The notes: generated from the sequence alone by a model not told the origin. Shown: positions 45,018-54,510, counted from the stretch's first letter. The stretch is 64,000 nt of DNA from Flavobacteriales bacterium (GCA_020635535.1 JACJZP010000008.1:53569-117568); one strand, 5' to 3'. Program-made: numbers and translations.

Positions 45018-45033
45018 TGTGATATATATCATA
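45018..45033. promoter_or_regulatory. Crp/Fnr-type palindrome before the hemerythrin-moaA row
   Basis: TGTGATATATATCATA matches eleven of twelve fixed positions. The centre is about 54 bases before the hemerythrin ATG at 44971. Confidence 0.65.
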
Positions 45034-45051
45034 TTTTAGATTGATTTGAAT

Positions 45052-45075
45052 AAAAAAGCGAGCCCTCGGACCCGC
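45052..45075 (-). terminator. intrinsic terminator of the porin/narK operon
   Basis: Read on the minus strand, GCGGGTCC and GGGCTCGC form a stem (with G-U pairs) followed by six T residues, corresponding to plus-strand A's at 45052-45057. It lies 23 bases after the porin stop. Confidence 0.75.
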
Positions 45076-45098
45076 TCTTCCTTACCATCATCTAATCG

Positions 45099-46499
45099 TT
45101 AACCTTCCTTCTTCTCTTCCAATTTTTTCATGAAGTTGTCGCTGTTGAACAGCTTGGGTTTATAGGTAATCATGAGAAATCCCCAGTTGGAAACCGCATT
45201 TCGGTCTCCACCTTTCAGTGCTTCCATGGTACTGGTACCGAACATGTTGCTGTAACCCGCCAGTAGACTTACTTCCTCATTGAATTTATAGCCTGTAAGA
45301 ATATCAAGCTCCGCTCCCAACCCCGAGCTCATGGCCGTCCCTAGATTATTCGGATCATTCACTTTGCCAGCGGCAAGGAAATAATGAGCTGTCGCTCCTA
45401 TAAAGAACCCTTTGTGGGTAAACTTCACACCAAAAAACGGGTCGTGCAACCCCACACTCCCAATGTGGTTACCCACATAGAAGTAATCCATCAGCCCATT
45501 GAATTTGTGATTTGTGCCAAAGAATGGGTTGAATGCTTCATCATTGGCACTTGGATTGATCTGACTGTTACCACTTTGATATTCGTAACCCGCATCTAAC
45601 GTAATTGGACCGAGCTTGCCCATAAGATCTACACGGGCAAGCATTGCGTTGTAACTGGTACGGTCAATGTCGAATTCGCCAGAGGTGGATGTACCCGTAC
45701 TATCTACCTTGAACTTTCCATTATGACCGAACTGATAAAAGAACTGCGCAACCGCTTGAAACTTCTCCCCACCATATCCTGCACGTAATCCTGTAGTTTG
45801 ACTGAAGTACGTGGCCTTCTCTGCATATTTAATGAACGAGGTGACCGTGTCTGTTCCCAAGAAAGCAATGCTATCATTGGCATTCACTTGCAATCCTTGG
45901 TTTAGGAAAAGAATGCTCGCATGGAACTTGCCGAACTTACGATTTGCCCAAAGCAATTGAATGGTCTTATAGTTACGAGGTGTTGTGTAAAGCGTTCCAA
46001 CCAGGTTGGCTCCCGTCTGGTTATAGGCTCCGGCCAACCAGACCTGGGTCTTATCATCTGGCTTGAAACGCAGCACTGCCGCATCATGAGACCGTGCTTG
46101 TTGTGCCCAGCCCACGTTACCAAAAAGCCTGTGATCTTCGATGATGATCTCCTGTCGACCAATTTTTACATCTACCCACTTGGCCAATTTGCCCACTGCG
46201 TAGGCCTGATGCAACCAAGGAGCCACGCTTGAACCGGTATTAAGCTGAGGATCGGAACCCCAAATGCGCACATCTTGCAACGAGACGTATAGTTCCATGA
46301 ACTTCGAATTGTAAGCGAAATTCAAGCGGGTTCTTTGACTAATGCTGAAGCCAACCTCCTGCTTTTTGGAGGCCAATGCTTTAAAGCCGTGGTACACCTC
46401 ACCACGCGGACGCAACTCGGCATCTATGGTAAACTGTGCCCAAACCGACTGTGAGAGAAAAAAGATACTTGCAAAAACTATCAGGACTGACTTTTTCAC
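45099..46499 (-). CDS. alginate-export-type outer membrane porin
   Basis: The 466-residue protein has a signal peptide to about V-W-A-Q (residue 22) and the beginning of the alginate-export domain (F-T-I-D-A-E-L-R-P-R-G-E with I-S-Q-R-T-R-L-N). It continues as amphipathic strands with aromatic girdles and ends in a positive tail. Members are 16-18 strand channels. Its place after two NarK genes suggests an outer membrane route for nitrate or nitrite. The start is GTG. Confidence 0.82.
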   Translation of the reverse strand: MKKSVLIVFASIFFLSQSVWAQFTIDAELRPRGEVYHGFKALASKKQEVGFSISQRTRLNFAYNSKFMELYVSLQDVRIWGSDPQLNTGSSVAPWLHQAYAVGKLAKWVDVKIGRQEIIIEDHRLFGNVGWAQQARSHDAAVLRFKPDDKTQVWLAGAYNQTGANLVGTLYTTPRNYKTIQLLWANRKFGKFHASILFLNQGLQVNANDSIAFLGTDTVTSFIKYAEKATYFSQTTGLRAGYGGEKFQAVAQFFYQFGHNGKFKVDSTGTSTSGEFDIDRTSYNAMLARVDLMGKLGPITLDAGYEYQSGNSQINPSANDEAFNPFFGTNHKFNGLMDYFYVGNHIGSVGLHDPFFGVKFTHKGFFIGATAHYFLAAGKVNDPNNLGTAMSSGLGAELDILTGYKFNEEVSLLAGYSNMFGTSTMEALKGGDRNAVSNWGFLMITYKPKLFNSDNFMKKLEEKKEG

Positions 46500-46563
46500 G
46501 ATCTATTGTTTTTGGCCATTAGGCCTTGATTTCATGTGTTCAGAAGGATGGCTTTAGGCTCTT

Positions 46564-48135
46564 TTAAGGATTATCGAATTCGCGTTTAGGTCCTTGATAG
46601 TACCACCAGTTGAGCACAAGACAGATCACGTAGTAAACAGCAAAACCATAAAGAGCATACTCTGCGTGGCCTGCCTTTATCTGTTCTCCGAACACCTTCG
46701 GAATAATAAAGGCACCGTAGGCTGCGATGGCCGCTGTCCAACCCAGAACGGGCCCGGTTTTTTCTTTACTGAATATGTAAGGAATGCTTCTGAAAGTAGA
46801 TCCATTACCTATTCCGGTGGTAAGGAACAGCACCATGAATGCACCGAAGAACGGCCACCAGTAGGTGAGCGTATCGCCACCAGCTTCACGCATCTCGCGG
46901 GCCTGAATGACAAAATATGCCACAGCCAAAGCAGCCACGATCTGAAAAATGGTGCTCCACATGGTCACTTTGGCACCGCTGTTCACCTTATCGGCAATAA
47001 TGCCCCCAACCGGACGGACAAGCGCACCGATCATCGGCCCCATGAAAACCCAAAGTCGGTAATCTGCCGTTGGGAAAATATCCTGACACAGTTTTGGGAA
47101 TGCCGCAGAGTAGCCAATGAAGGATCCGAAGGTCATGGTGTAAATGATGGTCATGATCCAATTGTGCTTGTCTGTAAGGATGGACAGTTGCTTGTTGAGG
47201 TTCGGTCTGATGGCTTTTGGTGTGGCGTATTTAAGGAGTAGTACGGTGAGTGTAATGACCACTGGTAGCACGATCCACATGTTCACGTTCATTCCCACAA
47301 GTAGAAATCCACCCGTTGCCGCTGCAGCCACTCCAAGGCCGCACAGAATGAGTGTATTGGAAATTCCGTGTGCGGTTGAGGGCAGGTCCGGTGTGCTTGT
47401 TACCACGCAGTTCATGCCGAAGAAGGCGGCCAATGAGGAGGCTACCAATAGCGGTACCCACACCCATCCGGCATTCTGAATGCCCGCAAATTCAACGCCT
47501 GCAACAGAGCCGGTTCCTACCGCTCCGAAGAATACGAATGGCACAACCAATGGTATGAGCTTTTGCATGGTAGCGACACCGAGGTTGCCGATACCTGCGT
47601 TCATTCCGAGTGCATATCCCTGCATTTTCTTTGGAAAGAAGTAGCTGATGTTGTTCATGGAAGATGAGAAGTTACCTCCTCCGAAACCTGAAAGCAATGC
47701 CATGGCAGCAAAGAACTCGTAAGAGGTATCGATGTTACTCAGTCCAATACCTGCACCCACAGCAGGAATGATGAGCAATGCGGTGGTTACTGAAATAACA
47801 TTTCTACCGCCACATAACGCTATGAGAAACGAATTGGGCAAACGCAATGTAGCACCCGCCAAACCTGCAATGGCGGGCAGTGTATAATACATGCTATTGA
47901 TATTTTCGAGGGCCTTCTCGTATTCAGGCGTACCCTCTGTCAAACCTTCCAGCAATCCGAAGGTGAAACCAAAATCCTTCATGTAGGTGACCAACATTCC
48001 CCACATGATCCATACCGCGAAGGCAAGCAACAACGCGGGAATGGAGATCCAAAGGTTCTTGTTGGCAATTTTCTTTCCCGTGGTGTTCCAGAACTTATCG
48101 TCCTCTACATCCCACTTTTCGATATTGACTGACAT
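46564..48135 (-). CDS. narK: NarK family nitrate/nitrite transporter, first copy
   Basis: The 523-residue major facilitator has about 12 helices and the nitrate-porter signature G-G-G-N-F-S-S-S-M-N-N-I-S, followed by P-K-K-M-Q-G-Y-A-L-G-M-N-A-G-I-G-N-L-G. The second signature near the C-terminal half is G-I-G-N-G-S-T-F. It imports nitrate or exchanges nitrate for nitrite. It lies 64 bases upstream of the porin gene and 21 bases after the second narK. Confidence 0.92.
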   Translation of the reverse strand: MSVNIEKWDVEDDKFWNTTGKKIANKNLWISIPALLLAFAVWIMWGMLVTYMKDFGFTFGLLEGLTEGTPEYEKALENINSMYYTLPAIAGLAGATLRLPNSFLIALCGGRNVISVTTALLIIPAVGAGIGLSNIDTSYEFFAAMALLSGFGGGNFSSSMNNISYFFPKKMQGYALGMNAGIGNLGVATMQKLIPLVVPFVFFGAVGTGSVAGVEFAGIQNAGWVWVPLLVASSLAAFFGMNCVVTSTPDLPSTAHGISNTLILCGLGVAAAATGGFLLVGMNVNMWIVLPVVITLTVLLLKYATPKAIRPNLNKQLSILTDKHNWIMTIIYTMTFGSFIGYSAAFPKLCQDIFPTADYRLWVFMGPMIGALVRPVGGIIADKVNSGAKVTMWSTIFQIVAALAVAYFVIQAREMREAGGDTLTYWWPFFGAFMVLFLTTGIGNGSTFRSIPYIFSKEKTGPVLGWTAAIAAYGAFIIPKVFGEQIKAGHAEYALYGFAVYYVICLVLNWWYYQGPKREFDNP

Positions 48136-48156
48136 GATATATTCTTTGTTTGGATA

Positions 48157-49707
48157 TTAATACTCGTCCTTGTATGCTGCTTCCGGCTCTCTCAGGAAAA
48201 AGAGACAGTAGAGGAAACTCAGTCCCGCTCCAGCAGAAATCACATAGAAGAAGGTTTTATCATCAACCAGAGAGTAAAGCACCAGATAACAGACCGCACC
48301 AACGTTTCCATAAGCTCCAGACATACCGGCTATCTGCCCTGTCATGCCCCGTTTGATCATTGGAATAATGGCAAATGTGGCACCTTCGGCCCCCTGCACA
48401 AACATGGAGCACAGGATGGTTATGATCACCGCCACCACCAACCACCACATTCCTTCGAACATGGGCTCCAGGGTTTGTACTCCATCTACCACCGGTCCGT
48501 ATTTGGGTATCAGCGACATGGCAAAGAAACCTATGGTAATGCCCAACATATACATGAGCATAGTGCGTTTACGGTTGGCCATCATATCTGACAGGTAACC
48601 ACCAAGTGGCCGGGCAACGAGGTTTACAAAGGCAAAGGATGCCGCAACCATTCCTGCCATTGTCGGGGTCATAATAGCTCCGCCATCAGCATCCGCAAGA
48701 CCTCTAAAAACGGTCTCAAAGAACATTGGCAACATGGAAACTACCGCCAGCTCTGCACCGAAATTTGCGAAGTAGGTACTATTAAGTGCAGCCACACTAC
48801 TCCACGAGTATTTCTTGTCTTCAGGGTACCCTTTCTTAAGATCCGGAAGATTTACTTGAAGTAATTTGTAAACATGAGCAATGTAAATTAATCCAAGTAC
48901 TCCATACAGGCTATATTCGATCGTTGAGGAAATAAGTGGTGCAGCATCTAACTGAATTTTAGCGATACGCCAAACCAGAACACCCATAGCTCCAACCAAG
49001 GGGAATGACCACACAATATACTGGGCAAGATCGAAATATGAGGTCACCTTCATAGGTTCGGCCTTCTCCGCAAACTTGATTTCTTTCCCTGGTGGATGAT
49101 CCGTTACCAAGAAGTAATACATGATTCCGTAGATGAAACTGACCCCACCATTAAACGCCAATGCATAACGCCAGCCTTCACCATTCAATCCAAGCCAATC
49201 ATCAAAAACATTGATGGCTATCCAAGGCAGGGTCATGGCTGCGGCTGCAGAACCAAAGTTTCCCCATCCGGCATAAAAGCCTTCGGCACGTCCTATCATA
49301 CTCTTAGGGAACCAAATGGCTGTCATTTTAATACCGATCACGAAACCAGCCCCAATTGTCCCCAACACTAATCGTGAGACCAATAATTGCATGAATGAGT
49401 TCCCAAAAGCAAATACGAATGCGGGAATGGCCATGATTACCATCAACCCCGAGAACACGATGCGTGGACCGTATCTGTCAATCAATGCCCCGACCACTAT
49501 CCGCCCAGAATTGTCAACGCCACATTACAAATTGCTAGGATTTTAATGTGTTCCTTGGTTAGCCACGAGATACTGTCCAACATGGTTGTGGCCAATGGTG
49601 CCATGTTAAACCAAACATAAAACGTAATAAAAAACGCTATCCACGTATAGTGTAGCGTTTTGATTTTGGGGATCCTTAAAATCGAGCAGATTGAATTTAT
49701 CCTCCAT
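48157..49707 (-). CDS. narK2: NarK family transporter, second copy, frameshifted near the start
   Basis: The intact part (from 49497 down) has the nitrate-porter elements A-G-W-G-N-F-G-S-A-A-A and G-A-E-G-A-T-F. The start is ATG 49707 (M-E-D-K-F-N-L-L-D-F-K-D-P). An extra base in the C4 run at 49668-49671 breaks the frame. The middle frame then reads K-T-L-H-Y-T-W-I-A-F-F-I-T and continues to L-T-I-L-G, where one base is missing at about 49504 before R-I-V-V-G-A-L. The two errors offset each other. Correcting both gives a full 12-helix NarK. Confidence 0.88.
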
Positions 49708-49795
49708 GACTAAGAGAGTTGGTTTGACTGACCTTATCTGCTGTCGAATGTAGAAGTGGCCTCATACCCTCTGGGTGATTTGATGCATTTTATTT

Positions 49796-49811
49796 TATGA
49801 TATACATCATA
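49796..49811. promoter_or_regulatory. Crp/Fnr-type palindrome between narK2 and a hemerythrin gene
   Basis: TATGATATACATCATA matches all twelve positions. The centre is about 96 bases before narK2 (minus strand) and about 81 bases before the hemerythrin ATG at 49885 (plus strand). Confidence 0.75.
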
Positions 49812-49884
49812 TTATGTTTTTATTGTGATAGTCAACTTTAGGTGATAATTACGGCTTATGCCATCTATCTATTCTCTTCAGTAT

Positions 49885-50418
49885 ATGAGTAAAACGTCCA
49901 TCATAGAGAAGTGTAAAAAGGCCAAACTGGACTACCACAAGAAGATTCGCACTCAGTTGATGCAGATAGAAGCCTACCTTGCTGAGTTGGCCGAAAAGGA
50001 ATCGACCAATGGAGATGCTTGGGCCACATTGCTTAAAAAGTTTCAGTCGATTGGAGATACCCTTTCAATGCATATGGGAAAGGAAGAGGCCTTGGTCATT
50101 CACTATATTGAACAATTGGATCTGGCCAGAAGAGAAGGAACTGAAATACCCACGGCCAAATTCCCAAACCTGAATGTTCCGTTAGAGTTTATTAAGATTG
50201 AACATGAAGAAATACTGAACAAACTGATTGACTTTCAGTCTGCCACGCTAAATCTGAGACGTTCAGGGTCGGAGTCAGCCAATAAAGCACTATCGAATAA
50301 GGTGCTTCTTGCAATACAACAATTCCAAACGCACATTTCCTTGGCCATGGACTTTGAAACCCAAGAGCTCTTCAAAGAGGCCATCAACTTAGAAAATGAT
50401 CTAAATGATACGCATTGA
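49885..50418 (+). CDS. RIC-like hemerythrin lacking the ScdA N-domain
   Basis: The 177-residue all-helical protein resembles the di-iron half of the Fe-S repair protein RIC/YtfE. It carries H-M-G-K-E-E-A-L (compare H-M-K-K-E-E-L in the RIC at 53252), P-N-L-N-V-P-L...E-H-E-E-I, and a late H-I-S-L-A-M-D-F-E-T-Q-E-L-F. The N-terminal domain with the Cys pair is absent. I prefer ATG 49885 (M-S-K-T) to 49858. It probably handles NO or repairs iron centres. It overlaps the next gene by 14 bases. Confidence 0.72.
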   Translation: MSKTSIIEKCKKAKLDYHKKIRTQLMQIEAYLAELAEKESTNGDAWATLLKKFQSIGDTLSMHMGKEEALVIHYIEQLDLARREGTEIPTAKFPNLNVPLEFIKIEHEEILNKLIDFQSATLNLRRSGSESANKALSNKVLLAIQQFQTHISLAMDFETQELFKEAINLENDLNDTH

Positions 50419-50884
50419 AATGACACTACCCACAACCGAAGATCTTGCCAATAGTGAAATGGTTCAACAGACCTTTGCATACTGGTTCTCGGATCATGAA
50501 CATGTTCGTTCTCCATTCCCGTTCTACATCCAAGAAGATGTAAAAGGAAAGAGTATTGAGGCGTTTGTCGAATGGATCGGCAAGCTGAACGAGAAGGCCA
50601 AAGAAGAGATCAATGAAGAAATAGCACACGAGAAGTTTGAAGAGATCCTGTTTCAGCAGGCATCAACGTTGGTGAAAACCGATGATGAAGTGCTTACACT
50701 GCGTTTTCCATTCCTGCCACGTGCTGGCGATAAGATAGATGGTGAAGGAGTTGAAGGTCGATCTGGCGAGAACATCATCCAAAAGCGCTACCTGATCAAG
50801 GAAGGAAAGGACGAATTCATGGAAGTCTCTGTCAAGAACACGGCCTCAGGCAAGGTGTGGGAAACCCGTTTCGAACTTCCTTAA
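50405..50884 (+). CDS. uncharacterised 159-residue protein
   Basis: The protein is acidic and soluble, with no signal or membrane segment and no motif I recognise. It starts inside the end of the hemerythrin gene (ATG 50405, or ATG 50420) and ends within the opposing membrane-protein gene by 4 bases. Its place after a RIC-like gene with a Crp/Fnr-type site in front suggests a nitrosative-stress role. Confidence 0.6.
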   Translation: MIRIEMTLPTTEDLANSEMVQQTFAYWFSDHEHVRSPFPFYIQEDVKGKSIEAFVEWIGKLNEKAKEEINEEIAHEKFEEILFQQASTLVKTDDEVLTLRFPFLPRAGDKIDGEGVEGRSGENIIQKRYLIKEGKDEFMEVSVKNTASGKVWETRFELP

Positions 50885-51942
50885 CTCAACTTCTTCTTTC
50901 TGAGCAATTTGGTAACCATGATGATGGCCATGGTGGCGAACATCACCAGAATGGTTACCCCATTGATACCGCCTAACCATTGGCGCAATTCACTGTTTTC
51001 CATGAACGTGAGAAGCATTCGTCCTATCAGCGTAAGTTGAAAAACAGACCAAAAAAACCATAAAATGCGATGATAAGGACGTTCGGTGGTTTTAAGGATG
51101 GCCGGAAAGATGATGGGGGCATGGGCCCATATCATGGAAAAGGCAAATCCGAGAAAAAAGGTGTGCAGATACAGGTCGTAGAAGTAGATGTGCGATGGAA
51201 TAAAAAGCAGCACCAAGCCATTCAACAGAAGCCAACCATAGCCGACTAACAGCCCAGTTGCTACATATCGGTGAAATCCTTCTTTCCTAACACCGATACG
51301 TGCCATATCGAACCGCATGAGCCAAACCGAGGTGCCTATTGTGGCAACTCCGATCATGACCTTTCCATACATTCCGTGGAATGGCAGTGCCACACCTATA
51401 ATGAGTAATGAAACCAGCAACCAGAGTAGTCCTTTTGCCCATTTGGGAATGTTGAGATAACGGGTCAATTCCAGCCGTTCTCCAACAATGGTGAGAAAAA
51501 TGAATGCGACCCACCACGTGGAAGCCGCAGCAATAAGTCCTGTTTTCAGTACCAGCAGATTACCTATGAGCCAACAGGTGGCCCCGGCCAACAGCAGATA
51601 CCAGTAGGCATCTTTGTGTTTGGCCATTTGGATGATGTACAAGGTCAATAAGCCGATGTTGCCCGCCATTAACGCAGCAAGGCCGATTTCCTTCTGACCG
51701 CTCAAGAAGAAAAACACCGAAAAGGCCGAAACAATTGGGAATGCACGCCACCATTTGGACGGCATGGAAACCGTCCGCTCCAACGTGATCAAAGTTCCGA
51801 GGAAGCTTCCCGTCATCAACAATCCATGCAGGTAACCGGAAGATGGCAGATCGATGTGCCAACCCAATCTTATCCAACCACCCATAATGCCAATGATCAG
51901 CCCCAATAGAACAAACGGAAGTGGCAATAGACGGAGTTTCAT
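50881..51942 (-). CDS. multi-pass membrane protein, NnrS-like pattern
   Basis: The 353-residue protein has about ten to twelve membrane helices. An early L-H-G-L-L-M-T-G-S-F-L-G-T-L-I-T-L-E-R and a late L-H-T-F-F-L-G-F-A-F-S-M-I-W-A-H-A-P-I place histidines within helices, as in heme-binding NnrS-type NO-response proteins. Exact family assignment is uncertain. It overlaps the neighbouring membrane gene by 4 bases. Co-occurrence with RIC and an Rrf2 regulator supports a nitric-oxide-related function. Confidence 0.6.
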   Translation of the reverse strand: MKLRLLPLPFVLLGLIIGIMGGWIRLGWHIDLPSSGYLHGLLMTGSFLGTLITLERTVSMPSKWWRAFPIVSAFSVFFFLSGQKEIGLAALMAGNIGLLTLYIIQMAKHKDAYWYLLLAGATCWLIGNLLVLKTGLIAAASTWWVAFIFLTIVGERLELTRYLNIPKWAKGLLWLLVSLLIIGVALPFHGMYGKVMIGVATIGTSVWLMRFDMARIGVRKEGFHRYVATGLLVGYGWLLLNGLVLLFIPSHIYFYDLYLHTFFLGFAFSMIWAHAPIIFPAILKTTERPYHRILWFFWSVFQLTLIGRMLLTFMENSELRQWLGGINGVTILVMFATMAIIMVTKLLRKKKLS

Positions 51943-53165
51943 ACCTGACCAAATTTTAGTTTTGAAGCTACGCTAATAAACAAGGCAACGACCGAAGCAA
52001 AAAGCACTACACTACCCAGTAGAAGCACTTCATGGTAATGGTAGAAAACGGAAGTCTCGGTCCATATTGAGAATGCTTGAACAAACAGGGCAACTTCAGT
52101 TACCACAATACCAATAAGTAGCCCGATCAATCCCCTCTTCAAATAGTTTGTCCTAATTGGGAACACTCTGATACCATTCAACGAACCGATGATAAAAAAA
52201 GAAGCAGCACTGAGTAGCAACAGGTGTATGAAACCGACTACCATTGGTCTGATAAGAACCGGTGCAATTGCTATTGATGGCCAACTCAATGCAGCTTGAC
52301 CAATCGCTTTCACAAGTAAGGAAACGACCACAGCCCATACTGCAATTTTTATCACGAAGGAACTATTACCAATGGAATGCTTGAATTTGTTGAGAGCTGT
52401 GAAAAGGATCAGTACAGCCAGCAATTGAGCGGTTGCCCCAACCGTGTTAAGCGGCAGCAAAAACTCCCAACCAAGGAATTGAGCGATAGGCAACGCAATC
52501 ATTCCAAAACAGGCAAACAGCAACAAAGAATAAAACCAAGAGAAGGTCTTTGGCGAAAGAATGTCACCTCCTGAAACATGCATTCGCTGGAAGAAAATGG
52601 CCAGCAGCGCAAAGAAGAACCATCCCTGAAATTGGAAGTGAAGAAAGAACTGAATACACAGATTGTAAAGATCGCTGAAACGCCCCGCGAATACAGTTGC
52701 AGGGCCAATGGAATAAACACCGAGCGTGGAGAACATCATCAGCACAATGGCCGTTTTCAGCAACAGTTTCGATTGTCGTTCAGCATTCACGAGCTTTTTC
52801 CAAATCGCAACCAGAAAAGTATAACTGGCGAACAGATGTATGGCTGAAAACGTAATGGACACCGCTCCATAACCCTGAAATGGGAAGCTGCAGACCATTC
52901 CAACCACGGCAAACTGCAATATCCAGAACAACCAGCGAAACAGTCTTCCATTACGTTCGTTCTCCCGTAGGAACGTATGCAATACAAGGCCAAAAATGGC
53001 CATATACAACCAGCCCATCATGGCGGCATGGCTGTGTGCATGTGTTACATGACGGAAATTGAGCCACGGCATTTCTACAAATGGAGCGCAACGCAGTACC
53101 AACCCAAGCAAGGCCGCCACACCAAAATTGGCAAAAGCCGCCACTATCCATTTCCGTTCTGTCAT
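51939..53165 (-). CDS. polytopic membrane protein with heme-oxidase-like N-terminus
   Basis: The 408-residue protein has about twelve helices. Helix 1 (A-A-L-L-G-L-V-L-R) and the following loop-helix with H-V-T-H-A-H-S-H-A-A-M-M-G-W resemble the first two helices of heme-copper oxidase subunit I and NorB. Further histidines are in F-L-H-F-Q-F-Q-G-W and Y-H-Y-H-E-V. The canonical copper-site histidine cluster is not evident, so it is not a normal oxidase. I chose ATG 53165 over GTG 53171. It lies about 86 bases after RIC and overlaps the NnrS-like gene, suggesting work on NO. Confidence 0.6.
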   Translation of the reverse strand: MTERKWIVAAFANFGVAALLGLVLRCAPFVEMPWLNFRHVTHAHSHAAMMGWLYMAIFGLVLHTFLRENERNGRLFRWLFWILQFAVVGMVCSFPFQGYGAVSITFSAIHLFASYTFLVAIWKKLVNAERQSKLLLKTAIVLMMFSTLGVYSIGPATVFAGRFSDLYNLCIQFFLHFQFQGWFFFALLAIFFQRMHVSGGDILSPKTFSWFYSLLLFACFGMIALPIAQFLGWEFLLPLNTVGATAQLLAVLILFTALNKFKHSIGNSSFVIKIAVWAVVVSLLVKAIGQAALSWPSIAIAPVLIRPMVVGFIHLLLLSAASFFIIGSLNGIRVFPIRTNYLKRGLIGLLIGIVVTEVALFVQAFSIWTETSVFYHYHEVLLLGSVVLFASVVALFISVASKLKFGQV

Positions 53166-53205
53166 TATCACAAATATCCGTTTCCGATCATATAAAAGCA
53201 GAAAA

Positions 53206-53221
53206 CGGCCCTAACGGACCG
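53206..53221 (-). terminator. weak hairpin between ric and the membrane-protein pair
   Basis: On the minus strand, CGGTCC and GGGCCG form a six-base stem with a GTTA loop followed by TTTTC and more T's. It may be a terminator or a partial attenuator that separates ric from the downstream genes. Confidence 0.45.
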
Positions 53222-53251
53222 CTTTCAACCAACTTCACTACCACAGGTCAG

Positions 53252-53974
53252 TCAAACCACGGGCTCTCTCTCCAGTTCCAATGCTGCTGGGAACAGTATG
53301 TTGTTCTCCAGGTGTATATGTTGATGTAGGTCATCCTGAAACTCCTTGAGCAGGTGATAGGACACGCGCCAAGTGTTGCAAGCATACTCTGGCGGATTGA
53401 AACCGTTTGTTAACTCACTCATCGTTTCAAAACGCTCGCCTTCGTCCTCATGCTCGGCTTTCATCATGGAAATAGGATTGTTGACCGTTCCGAATGGCGG
53501 CAGCGGCATCGGTTCACCGGCATCTTTGGCCAACTGCATTTTCTTGATGAAAGGGAAAAGGATCAACTCTTCCTTTTTCATGTGCTGCGCAAGGTTTCCT
53601 GCACTTTCGTAGAACAAATTCCGTACTTCAATCAAGTATGGATGCCCGTCTCCGTGCACCTTGGCCACTCTATCCAGAAACGGCTTCAACTGTTCGGTAG
53701 CCTCTTCCACATAGCGGTGGTGCTTATCCTCAATGTGGTTGGCCAATCGGTCCAATTTCCATGCGGTGTAATCCACATCGCCATCATCTTTCACCGAAAT
53801 GGCCGTTTCAAGATCTGCCAATAACGGTTTTGGGTCAATACCCTTAGTGGCGCAAGCATCCTCAATCGTGCGTCCGCCCTTGCAGCAGAAATCAATCCCG
53901 TATCTCTTAAAAACAGGAGCTGTGCGGTAATTTTCTGCCACCATCTCCCCTATTGTCATCGTGTCTGTGTTCAT
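53252..53974 (-). CDS. ric: iron-sulfur cluster repair di-iron protein (RIC/YtfE/ScdA)
   Basis: The 240-residue protein has the ScdA N-domain with Cys30-Cys31 in D-F-C-C-K-G-G and a hemerythrin domain with His/Glu ligands in N-H-I-E-D-K-H-H, H-M-K-K-E-E-L, M-K-A-E-H-E-D and D-D-L-H-Q-H-I-H-L-E-N. RIC proteins repair Fe-S clusters damaged by NO or peroxide. The gene starts 10 bases after the Rrf2 gene stop, so both are likely one transcript. Confidence 0.93.
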   Translation of the reverse strand: MNTDTMTIGEMVAENYRTAPVFKRYGIDFCCKGGRTIEDACATKGIDPKPLLADLETAISVKDDGDVDYTAWKLDRLANHIEDKHHRYVEEATEQLKPFLDRVAKVHGDGHPYLIEVRNLFYESAGNLAQHMKKEELILFPFIKKMQLAKDAGEPMPLPPFGTVNNPISMMKAEHEDEGERFETMSELTNGFNPPEYACNTWRVSYHLLKEFQDDLHQHIHLENNILFPAALELEREPVV

Positions 53975-53984
53975 CTCGAATTAT

Positions 53985-54440
53985 TTAGTTCTGTTGTGTT
54001 GTTGAAAGTCTATTCAAATAGGTTCGGCCATCTCCATAATCATCGAGCAGGTCGTTTATGGAAGTGTTCTCCAGCATTTCGCGTAACTGCTCGCGAACCA
54101 GCATGAACTGCCCGTGCATGGGGCATGGCTTTTTACTGTTGCACGATTTCAGCCCAAGCCCACAACCGCGATAGATCGTGTCGCCATCTATGGCTGCCAC
54201 CAAAGTGCTCAGCATGAGCGTTGGAGCCGTAGAAGTATTGAGAGTAAAACCACCCAATGCGCCCTTGACCGAGGTGATTACCTCAGACCTGACCAATTGC
54301 TGTAGAATTTTGGCTGTGAATGCCTCTGGCGAACCGATCTCTTTGGAGATCTGCTTCAGATTTACCCGCTTATCATTGGTGGTATTCCACGCAATGTAAA
54401 TGGTTGCCCTGATGCCATATTCGCAAGCTTTTGAGAACAT
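53985..54440 (-). CDS. Rrf2 family Fe-S regulator, NsrR-like
   Basis: The 151-residue protein has an N-terminal winged helix (K-A-C-E-Y-G-I-R-A and the L-G-G-F wing) and three cluster cysteines Cys93, Cys100 and Cys106 (C-G-L-G-L-K-S-C...C-P-M-H). The spacing suits NsrR/IscR types. NsrR represses NO-defence genes until NO destroys its cluster. Its immediate partner is RIC, which supports NO sensing over general Fe-S sensing. A long inverted repeat lies upstream, at 54481. Confidence 0.88.
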   Translation of the reverse strand: MFSKACEYGIRATIYIAWNTTNDKRVNLKQISKEIGSPEAFTAKILQQLVRSEVITSVKGALGGFTLNTSTAPTLMLSTLVAAIDGDTIYRGCGLGLKSCNSKKPCPMHGQFMLVREQLREMLENTSINDLLDDYGDGRTYLNRLSTTQQN

Positions 54441-54480
54441 TATCTGCCTATTACTGACACAAACGTACGGGCAAACATTT

Positions 54481-54506
54481 TAATTCGGACTGATTTGTCC
54501 GAATTA
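54481..54506. promoter_or_regulatory. perfect inverted repeat upstream of the Rrf2 gene
   Basis: TAATTCGGAC (54481-54490) and GTCCGAATTA (54497-54506) are exact inverted copies around TGATTT. It lies about 41 bases ahead of the Rrf2 start and is the best candidate for that regulator's own operator. Confidence 0.65.
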
Positions 54507-54510
54507 ATTA

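Noticed and set aside
46594..47241. 215-codon antisense frame inside narK
   Set aside because: It is a shadow of a conserved transporter gene and has no plausible signal or domain.
48131..48150. ACATGATATATTC before narK as a further Crp/Fnr-type site
   Set aside because: Only one half resembles the motif and the gap between the two narK genes is 21 bases.
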